This document shows, piece by piece, positions 54,427 through 63,900 of a DNA stretch of 64,000 bases (positions are counted from its first letter, which is position 1; each line of letters starts with the position of its first letter). The DNA comes from Candidatus Harpocratesius repetitus (GTDB taxonomy: Archaea; Asgardarchaeota; Lokiarchaeia; Sigyniarchaeales; Promethearchaeaceae): positions 3,101,450-3,165,449 of the forward strand of contig JAIZWK010000001.1 in assembly GCA_021498095.1 (NCBI GenBank), given 5' to 3'. Under the pieces are notes generated by a model, which was not told the origin of the DNA, did not search any database, and saw only the letters and a list, made by a program, of their open reading frames with translations. The translations under genes and the position numbers were made by a program.

Positions 54427-54900
54427 TTATTTCGTTTTACTGGCTTTTTTCCGTGCTTTTGCGGCGGCTTTGGCGGTAGCTTCGATTTGAAATTGATGCA
54501 ATTTTGAGGGTCCCAGTTTTCTGATTGTATTATCCATTTCTACTGCAAATTGTCGGAACCGCTCCCCTTCAGCGGCACTGACGAATATCATTCGAATGCG
54601 TTCACGTTCTAATCCGATGGTTTCTAATATATCCTGCAAATACGCAACTAATTTCTGAGCATATTCGTTACCTTTGTTAAAATCGCATTCATGGATATGT
54701 CATCCACCAATAATGACTCCGTCGGCACCCCTATTGAAGGCGCGCATAACCATATCCGCACTAACCCGAGCGGTGCATAATACCCTAACTGGTCGAATAC
54801 TTGCAGGATATTGGGCACGAATTGTACCCGCCATATCCGCTGCTCCGTATCCTCATTTCCAGCACAAAAACGCCACTATACGGGGATTAAATTCGGACAT
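54427..54900 (-). CDS. mvhD: MvhD-type electron-transfer subunit, selenoprotein with two UGA-encoded Sec
   Basis: Carries a [2Fe-2S] centre that passes electrons to HdrA in flavin-based bifurcating complexes. The 157-codon frame is interrupted by TGA at codon 16 (54853-54855) and codon 67 (54700-54702). It reads FLCWK-U-GYGAADMAG, then RVLCTARVSADMV, then GADGVIIGG-U-HIHECDFNKGNEYA. In the family the U positions are the conserved Cys of CxxC and of GGCHxxxC. Both changes therefore turn metal-binding Cys into selenocysteine, as known for some methanogen and Lokiarchaeota VhuD proteins. The C-terminal tail is Ala/Lys-rich. Its ATG is one base after the hdrA stop, so the two are one operon. Confidence 0.93.
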
Positions 54901-54901
54901 T

Positions 54902-56884
54902 TTATGAACTGCCTCCTTCTTTTAAGGCATCTATTAAAATTGCATCAATTTGGCTTTCGTATTGCTCACCCCGATAATACCGAACAGTAATTGCTTCGCT
55001 GGGACAAACCGAGACACATAAACCACAACCCCGGCATAAAATATTATCCACAATTGCTCCTTTCTCACGGCTAATCGTTATTGCATGATATGTACATGCA
55101 TCAGCGCACATCCCACATCGAGCACATTTAGTTTCATCCGAAATTGCACGAATGAGACTTATTCGATATTCACCATTAGAGAGCAGTTTTCCTATGGATG
55201 ATGCTGCCCCTTTTGCTTGCATAATGGACTCTGAAATAGCTTTTGGTCCATGACATGCTCCGGCGAGAACAATTCCCGGCACATCGGTATCTACAGTATT
55301 GAGACGTTGGTGAAACTCTTTTAAGAAGCCACTGGTATGTTTTGAAAGATTCATGACCTCATTTAACTTATCAAAGGTGCGTGAAGGCATCATTGCTGCC
55401 GACAACACAACCATATCAAATTCATATTCACGAATGGTTTTATCCGGACTAAGAGTATCTTCTAAGACCACCTTAAGATTCCCAGTACGAGAATCTTCCC
55501 GAATACGGCCCACTTTCGATCGGATAAATTTTACACCCTCTTTTCGAGATGCTGTGTAATACTCTTCATAACCTTTCCCAGCTGCTCGAATATCGATATA
55601 GGCCACTACCACTTCAATTGATGGATCATGACTTTTCACGAGTTTGGCATTTTTAATGCTCACCATACAGCATACTCCACTTGAACAGTAAACGTTTCGG
55701 TTTATATCACGTGAACCGACGCACTGAACAAATAATACACTTTCAGGAGGCTTTCCATCAGATGGACGATGGAGATGACCAACCACCGGTCCATTTGGAG
55801 CAAGCATCCTTTCTAATGAGAGCTGGGTTATGACATTTTCAAATTTACCATAACCTAAATAGCCATACTCGGGTTCATATTCATCCCAACCAGTTGCCAT
55901 GATAATCCCTCCGACTTTAACCTTAAATCGTGTATCTTTTTGGTCAAAGTTAACAGCATGCAATTCACACACGTTTTGACAATTACCACACTTAATACAC
56001 GCATCCATATCGATTTGAGCTCGCATGGGCACCGCTTGTGAGAAAGCAAGATAGATCGCCTGCTGAGGCTTCATTCCTTGATCAAAGCCACAAGGATTAG
56101 TCGCAGGACAAACTTCGAAACATGAACCACACCCATTACAATCGTCGTTAGTATACCGTGCATGTTGAAGAATCTCGATTTCGAAATTTCCAACATAACC
56201 TTGTACATCTACAACTTCAGAAAGGGTAAACAATTCAATATTCGGATTTCGTTGCGTTTCTAACATAACGGGCCCCAATATTCAAATACTACAATCATCT
56301 GTAGGGAAAGTACGATCCAACATGCTCATTTTGCCACCAATTGTCGGATTTTGTTCAACTAGATACACTCTATGCCCTTGATTGGCTAAATCAAGTGCAG
56401 ATTGTAATCCAGCAACACCACCACCAATGACAAGAACTGCATCACTAACAGGAACTATTTTTTCAGGTACGACTTCCAAGCGTGCTGCTCGAGCCACACC
56501 TGCTCGAATTTGTTCTTTAGCAACGGTAGTAGCATCATCCCGATTTTTTTGATGAACAAAACTGGAATGTTCTCGAATATTCACGAACTCCAGAAAGGAC
56601 GGATCAAGCCCGCAGTCTTTCAAAACTGCTCGAAAAACTGGTTCATGCGTTTTCGGAGTGCATGCTGCAACGACAACACGATTAAGATCATAGTCTTCTA
56701 CTGCTTTGCGAATGAAATCGGCTCCGGACGTTGTTCAAAGGGAGAGATATCGTTCCGCATAGTATACATTTGGAAGTGTTTTGGAAAATTCAACCACTTC
56801 GTCCATGTGTACAACGCCTGCAATATTAATTCCGCAATCACATGGAAAAACTCCAATTCGTATTTCATTTGGGTCTTTAGACAT
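54902..56884 (-). CDS. hdrA: heterodisulfide reductase subunit A, selenoprotein with two UGA-encoded Sec
   Basis: The FAD-containing, electron-bifurcating subunit HdrA; 660 codons from ATG 56884. TGA occurs at codon 50 (56735-56737), in AERYLSL-U-TTSGADF where the family has the conserved N-terminal Cys. It occurs again at codon 201 (56282-56284), in FPTDDCSI-U-ILGPVML where the family has CSxC. FAD binding is VLVIGGGVAGLQSALDLA near 150. Four ferredoxin-type motifs follow: CNGCGSCFEVCP, CIKCGNCQNVC, CARCGMCADAC and CRGCGLCVSVCP. GVFPCDCGINIAGVV opens the protein. Standard ORF calling splits it at both TGAs. HdrBC are not adjacent; mvhD follows after one base. A structured leader lies upstream. 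Confidence 0.95.
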
Positions 56885-56980
56885 AATCTGTCAAATCCAA
56901 GATTAAGAACTGGTGTTTTTTGGAATTGCTAGTTTGTAACTATTGGGTAGTACGAAATTAATTGATGTTTTTAGTCCATC

Positions 56981-57032
56981 TATGGATTTCCCCGCTCCGG
57001 CTGAAATTGAAAGAGCGGGCTATCACTCCATA
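56981..57032 (-). promoter_or_regulatory. structured hairpin in hdrA leader, possible SECIS
   Basis: Read minus: TATGGA pairs with TCCATA; inside, GTGATAG faces GAAA; then CCCGCTC pairs with GAGCGGG around a 15-base loop TTTCAATTTCAGCCG. The 7-bp GC helix stands out in AT-rich DNA. A TGA facing GA at the inner loop and AA in the apical loop are SECIS-like, and archaeal SECIS elements can lie in 5' leaders. No T-run follows, which argues against a terminator. Confidence 0.35.
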
Positions 57033-57230
57033 TCATCGGACAGTAACTAAGTATGTGAAAGCGAAAATGAATAAGAATATTTTCCTTATGAGAGCACATG
57101 GAACTTGATCATCAAAATATTATTGATGATTTAAGGATAGATGAAAAATACGATGGAAAATGCTTTTTTATAAATGTGGGATTATTTTCCCATAGAAATA
57201 ACAAAAAATGCAACAATACGTCATCATTTA

Positions 57231-57674
57231 TTATTTCTTTGGAAGATGAAGGACTTTTTTCATTATTTCATCTGATTTTTGCAAATCTTGGAGAATTTCA
57301 GAAGAAATACTTGCCAAATCGGGTAAACAATCTTTAATTGTCGGGTAATTTACAATTACAGGAATGAAATGCTTACGCATTCGAACTATATTTTGCCCCA
57401 TGCGTTTAGCAACAAGAACTCTAACATCTTCCTGTTTCATTGTTTTCGAGACATTAAAGGCTTTAATTGGATCACCATGCCGGCTCTCTTCTGGTGTTAT
57501 ATTTGGAATTGTCTTCAGTAATTTAATTTCATTATTTGTTAAATTCCACTTATAAATCAGAAAAAACTTGCACGATCCGAAATGTTCGTCAGAAAATGTA
57601 GATTTATCATCAGTTCCGATGGCTACATTAATTATTTTGGTATTTTGTTCAGATTGTGGGTTAAAATCATTCAT
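57231..57674 (-). CDS. NifX/dinitrogenase-cofactor-type domain protein
   Basis: A 147-residue protein. INVAIGTDDKSTFSDEHFGSCKFFLIYKWN is the signature of the dinitrogenase iron-molybdenum cofactor domain (NifX/NifB C-terminal/NafY group), followed by EESRHGDPIKAFNVSKTM and VRVLVAKRMGQNIVRMRKHFIPVIV. Such domains bind or shuttle metal clusters; outside nitrogen fixation they are common in archaea with Fe-S-rich metabolism. It lies upstream of hdrA on the same strand, separated by the hairpin leader, which fits a role in supplying Fe-S proteins. The last 30 residues are helical. Confidence 0.85.
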   Translation of the reverse strand: MNDFNPQSEQNTKIINVAIGTDDKSTFSDEHFGSCKFFLIYKWNLTNNEIKLLKTIPNITPEESRHGDPIKAFNVSKTMKQEDVRVLVAKRMGQNIVRMRKHFIPVIVNYPTIKDCLPDLASISSEILQDLQKSDEIMKKVLHLPKK

Positions 57675-57745
57675 TTATTATTCTCTCAAATTTGTTATTT
57701 GCTTAATTTTCATTAATTATTATTTCCTGTACTTCAATGATTTTG

Positions 57746-57803
57746 TGACAATTTTTTACTGATCAAACTTGATCAACCAGTATCACTGCTGGTTATTTTT
57801 ATT
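57746..57803 (-). repeat. double-palindrome repeat, copy B
   Basis: Read minus: AACCAGCAGTGATACTGGTT, then TGATCAAGTTTGATCAGTAAAAAATTGTCA. The two palindromes and flank match copy A at 32117-32166 except for a few substitutions, mostly within arms or spacers. It lies 130-190 bases downstream of the stop of the giant RuvC gene and on its strand. Confidence 0.8.
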
Positions 57804-57932
57804 AATAGGTCCCTGCTATATAAATGTTATGAAAAAAATTGAAGCCGAATTGCCGCAATCATGCCTAAATACCACTGATTTTGAATAGTTAAAGCGGGAA
57901 AATATATTTTTCAATTAATCATATAAAATGAA

Positions 57933-60900
57933 TCATGGAGGTGGTTTTTCCTCCTCAATATTGGATGGTGGCGGCATATCCGATGCTTCATCTTCATGCT
58001 GCTGCGATTCTTGTTTGGATTTTTCATGCTCGGTTTTCTGACTAATGATTTGATTCCATTTTTTAAGCCAACCTGCTTTGCTAAGTTTTATTTTACTTCT
58101 TTTATCCTTTTCTACAAATGAGTAAAATGTGTGAATTTGCTTAAATGTTTGATAGATCGGCTCAAATGGTGAATCAACCGTAATTGGATCGGTGAATTTT
58201 ACTTTATCTGCTTCATTCTTGAGATAATTGAAAATGTCTTTTAGTTCCATATTTTTTACTTTGGATGCATTGTAAATAATACCTGATTTTGCGGCATTTA
58301 AAACGGTTTCCCGCTCCTTGTTAGATAATTCACGCCAATCAAACCATTCCAGCGAACCGTATGGATGATAACTGCCGAAGGATGTATCCAAAACCTTAAG
58401 CAAACCGCTTAAAAGTTTATTTGTCCACTTTTTCATAGATTTTGAATTTCTTTTTCCTGTATTTTTGTATCTATCAATCTGCAAATTTACCGTTTCTTCA
58501 AAATATTTCAATTTATTATATCTGGCAATGTTGTAAGCGCCGTTAACATCTCGATCGACGATAAATTTTTCTGCTTTTGGTTTTTCATCATTTTCAGATT
58601 TAACTATATTTTCATAAAGAAACGTATTTCCTTGAGAAGCATGGATAAAGTCAATATTAGTATTATTTTCTTTAGAATTAAAGTATTCATTACATAATTC
58701 GATTATTTTTGTAGGAACCGAAAAATTATACTCGTATTTATCAGGATTTTTCGAAATAAAGGAAGCAAATTCATTAAAATTGGCAGTATATCCCGGTCCT
58801 TTTACAGGAAATATCCTATTTTTATGAAAAACCATGAGAAATCCTTTTTTACCTTCGGTTCCGCTTATGCTCAGTTTTGAAGTATAGGCTGCAGGAACAT
58901 ATCTCACATTTATTCCCTTCATGCTTCCCATTTCTTGGGTGTAATCAGGTAGTAAGCCGCGAAGCCATCGGGCTTTTTCAAGAGCAAATGATTCACCTTT
59001 GGTCGCTTTATACTTCCATAAGCTTTCAAAATTGATTCGGGAATGCATTTTGAAAATATTTTTGATAAATGATGAATTAGGATTGTTTTCGTCTATGAAA
59101 AATTGAGATCCAACAGAAGGCCAAAGATTCTGTATATACGATATTACCGATTGCTTTAAATCTTCATTTTGCAGACAGTGATTAATTGATGCTTCAGAAG
59201 AACGGAAAACAGCACGGGACAAATTATGGGCGATGTTTCGGTTTAATCTGGTTGATTTACTATTTATTGAGCGCTTCATGTATGATTTTTTAAGTAAATA
59301 TTTTGAAGCCCTAACACATTTTTTAACTTTTTTAACTTTAAACCGATTTTCTACACGATTTTTTTTCTGCTGAAATAGTGCAGCCGTTTTTACAGTATTA
59401 TTTGAATGTTTTATCAAATTTCTCTGTTCAAAATTCTTTCTGGCTGTATATTCTGATAGAGAGATTTCGGTATTATTTAGAGTTTTAATTTTAATTTTAT
59501 CGGTTGATAAAAATTTATTCTGTGGTTGAAAATAGATCTGCAGTTCATAAGGGCTACGCAGTCCAAGATCAACTCCTGTCGAAATATAGCCGGGCATTTT
59601 TGAATGAATACGCGGCCGCAAGAATTTAAATGGATGATAAATGCGAATATCTCCGTTAGGTTTTACCTGCAAAAGAGGTGTCGAAAAAGGGGCAAAACCA
59701 TAAAAATTACCTTCGACAAGTGGATTTTCTGAAGATTTGGAAGGCAGTTTATTCTTTCCCAAAGCATTAATCAAAATTTTAGGATAAATTTTTGAAATGA
59801 ATGAGTAAAATTTCCAAGTTTCAGTTGTTGCCTTAGAATTTAAAAAAGGTTTTGGAAAAATAATTAGTTTTTGCCAAGCGCTTTTCTCTTTTTCATCTTT
59901 AATTTTATCGGTTTCTTTCAGAAATTTATTACCTAAATAATTGACATAGTCAATGAAAGATAAGTTTTGAACATTTTTATCACCAGGAAATACTTTAAGA
60001 AATTTCTGCAATTCCGGAACGATAATATCTTTATATTTGATTAAAACTTCTTTTTTGTATTTATAGGGCGCTTTGGGATCGATTAAGCCCTGCATGATTC
60101 GAAAATTGATTAAAAGTGGTTGAATTCGATTTAGTAAAACTTTGCTTGAAAAATTGGATTTATTGATTATTTCGGATAATTCTTTAATAATTTGCTTTAA
60201 TGCTTGAAAATTAATCAAATACTGCTGAATAGAATTATCTAGTTTTGAATCCAGTATGTCGAAATTTTGATTTTTAAAGTTTATATAATCGCTATATTTT
60301 ATTTTCAAGATTTTTTTTCCAAGATTGCTTAATACATTATTTATTTTCTTTTCCGTTTCATCCAAATTTTGTTTTTTAGCTTTAAAACTTTTTTTAATGC
60401 TTGAAATTTTCTTTTTAACTTTATTTTTTAAATTTTCAAATTTTTTATTTTGTTTTTCAATTTTATCAATTTCTTTAGAAAGATCTACTTTTTCGAATGG
60501 ATCTAATGATTTTAGTAAAGAGATCGGCATTAATAACGGATGGGATTGTTCTAAACTTTTTACGGGAAAAATCATGGGCATTAAATTCTTTATTGTAGTG
60601 CTTATTTCTTCAATTTTTGTGAATTTTACCAAAAAAGGCACACCAGTTCTTTTCTGGTGAAAATAAAACCATTTAATATGTTTTTCGTTAACTACCATTT
60701 CTTTAACTTGAGGAAGATTTAGATTGAAGAATTTATCCCATTCTTCCTGCAGATGAAAATCTCCTTTGGATATATTGATGGGTGAACATAATATTAGATA
60801 ATCACGATTTGGTCCAGGCTCAGTTTTTCCTTTTGGTAATAAATAAAGCAGATAGTAACGAAGAAGTTCATAAGGCTCTGATGCATTTTTTACCTGTATT

Positions 60901-63900
60901 AAGAAGTATGAAGAATCATCTTGGGGTAACCGCACAGTTGCGCTGAAATCTTTGTAGACGGGCCATTGATCGGGAGGATACAAAATATATTTTGCATAAA
61001 TTTGGAAATAACTGAGATCTGAAGCGGGAGGTCCTTTTTGAACAACTTCACGCATCATTGTAAATAATTCTTTGATAGGATCGGTATTTTTTGGTTTTGG
61101 ATTGTCTAAATAATTGTCTTCATATTCTTGTTTCAGTTCAACCGCCAAATTTTTATAATCTTCAGTTAGGTCGGGTAATTTAGTAAATTCACCATCTCTT
61201 TTGAATTTCGAAAGCAGTTTTTTCAAATAATTAAATGACAGAGTGATATCTTCCGTCGATTCAACCGAAAATTGGAACACGGTTTGAAGTATTGATATAA
61301 TTTTTATTAGAGTGTCTGCCTTATTTGTCTGTATCTTTGTTGGTGTTGTCTGCCATTCTTCAGCATTATTAGATTTTTCTAAATGACTCTTTAACAATTC
61401 TTGAACATCGTTTTTAGATTTTGATCTGAAAACTAGCCTAGAAAGATTTAATGCGGGAAATTTACCAAACGAATTATTTTTATCACCCTTTTCAGCCTTT
61501 TTTTCATAGAACCAGACTGTTGGGGATATTGACAAGAGATTTAATCCTTTAACACCGTATTTTTGAATCCAACCTGTAAAGCTGGGATTATTTTCTAAAG
61601 ATTTGGTGGATTCATAAGAAAGCGATTTGATTGGATTCTTCTTTTCGATATTGTTATTAACATAATTAGTTTTTGCAGATCTTTTAGGTTTGAAACTTGG
61701 ATTTAACCACAAATTCTTCCATTTTATCAATGAATTAGTTGAAACAGGTGGAAAATAATTTTCATTTTGGAAATTTAATTCAAACTTTTTTAGTATCCGC
61801 ATCATTCGCGCTTCTGTAATCCACATTTTCCACATTTTTCCAATTTTTGGAGAATATGCAAATTTATTGGGATGATTAATCTGCTGAATTACTGCATATG
61901 CACTCAAATTTAATTCTTGAGTAAATATCCCGCATACATTGGTATATATTCTGTTCCAGCTGAGTTTTTCGGTATATGAGAGTTGATTACATTTGGTATT
62001 AATAGAATCAATAAATGAATTCGCTTCTGAAATATCCTTATTATAATCCTGCAGTATTTGTTCTTCATTAAGTGAATTTGGAGCGAAAATACCCGATTTG
62101 CCGAACACTAAAAATGTTTCCTTTAAATTTCCAAATATTTTGATAAAAGAAAATTTAGTTGAAGTTTCATCATTTGTTAATACTTTGTTTGGAATTTGAG
62201 ATAAATAGGTTTGAATTCGTTTCACCGCTTCAGCTCTATGTAAAAACCATTCAGATCGGGCAATTTTACATGTTCGTTCATCAATATAATAATGGGATGA
62301 TTTTCTTTTTATATTCCAAGAACCTTTTCTTGCAGGAGTGAACAGTGCTTTCAATTCATTTGAAATATTTTTCTTAAATTTATTAAATTGTTCTGCAATA
62401 TTTATTTTGTTTAATTTTAATAAATTGAGATTTTTTGAATACTCTGAAAGATAATTTTGATAAGATTCGCTGTATGTTAAATTATGCCTTATAAAATTGA
62501 TAAATCTGTAAAAATGTACGTATTGACAATAAATATCCGAAGAATATTTAGTATAATGGTCTTTTAAGACATCTGCCATTGATTTTAGCACTAAATGGTT
62601 CAGTTTTAACTCAAATGAGTAATAATCACTGTTAATTTTCAGCTGAGCAATATTTGAAACGGCGGTGGCAGAAATCTCTTTCACAAAATCTGCCAATTTG
62701 TAATTTTTATTCCGCAATTCTTGAGGATCGGTGGATTTAAAGGTGGAGGGTAATTGAAACACCGTATCTTTAGGATCTGACAAATTATCTTTTTGGTTTT
62801 GTTCTTTTTCGTTTTCATCCTCGTCTTCAGTAGATCCATTATCAAAATCAATTTTATCAAAATTGCTTAATGTATTCAGTGTTTTGTTAAATGCATCGAA
62901 CGATCCATCTTCTAAAGCCGCTTGAATCAATTTTTCAAGATGATCAAATCTTTCTTCCGCTGCACTTGAAACTGCATTATTATTTTGAGAATTTTCTGAT
63001 CTATAATGCAAATTATCAAAAACCAAGCTCGAATCCGCATTTTCAAATAGAATCTGAAATTCTTCGCTATATTTTTCAATCATATCTTTATATAATTGAA
63101 TTTGGGAATATTTTCCAGATTCAGAAATCGTAATCCTGCAGGGAGGTTCTTTGTCAAGTTCTTCGCATGATTTTTGGGCGTCTTCTTGAGTATAGATGTA
63201 ATACGATCGCTTGCTGTGCTGATTTTTTGCAAAATATCCGAAAATTGAATCTTTCCAAGCAGTTCGAAAAGCTCGTAAAATCATATCCGCAAATTTTTTC
63301 TGATTTTCCTTTAATATTCTTTTTCTAAAATCACCATTTTCTAATCCGTTTATTTCAGTTTGAAAAATGCCGAATACTTTTAAAGCAAACCTGTTAACTT
63401 GTGCGAGTATTATTTCTGCTTCTGCTTTTAGAGGTTCTAAACAAGCTTCCAACCTTTTAACATGCCATTCTGCATACTCTTGTGTTTTTTTATTATCTGG
63501 AGCAGTATCTATAGGTAGTTCAGAACGCTTTGCTTTATTTATTTTTATACCCAAATATTTGTCTGAAGGTCGGATCAGCGGTGAGGCAAACAGCAGATCA
63601 ATAAAATTTCGAATGGTCGAAAAGAGCGGGGTTTTAAATCTTAATTTATTAAATGATTCTTGATATTCCTGCAGTGCATCCGCCAAATTCTTTCGTTTTT
63701 CATAATATTTTTGAGGATTTTTTAAATATTCTATTGTATCGCTGAAATTAGATAAATCTATGTTATAATATTGATAACTTAAATGTTTTATAAATTCTTT
63801 CTTTTCTTTTTCTGTAAAAGACAATTTTTGAAGAGAATTTAATGTAAAATTTGATAATCCTTTCTTTTTATCATGATCACTAGATCTTAATATTAAACTC

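Noticed and set aside
54674..54907. Plus-strand 77-residue ORF over mvhD
   Set aside because: It is the reverse frame of mvhD and lacks any family features.
57098..57337. Plus-strand 79-residue ORF
   Set aside because: Its second half overlaps the NifX-like gene in reverse; composition is low-complexity and there is no start context.
57675..57932. CRISPR array or tracrRNA next to the giant nuclease
   Set aside because: No evenly spaced direct repeats are present; only the double palindrome repeats elsewhere. An array may still exist beyond 64000.
57933..57935. TGA at the end of the giant gene as another selenocysteine
   Set aside because: Only six codons follow before TAA in that frame, the local context is a Glu/Pro tail, and no Cys homology exists.
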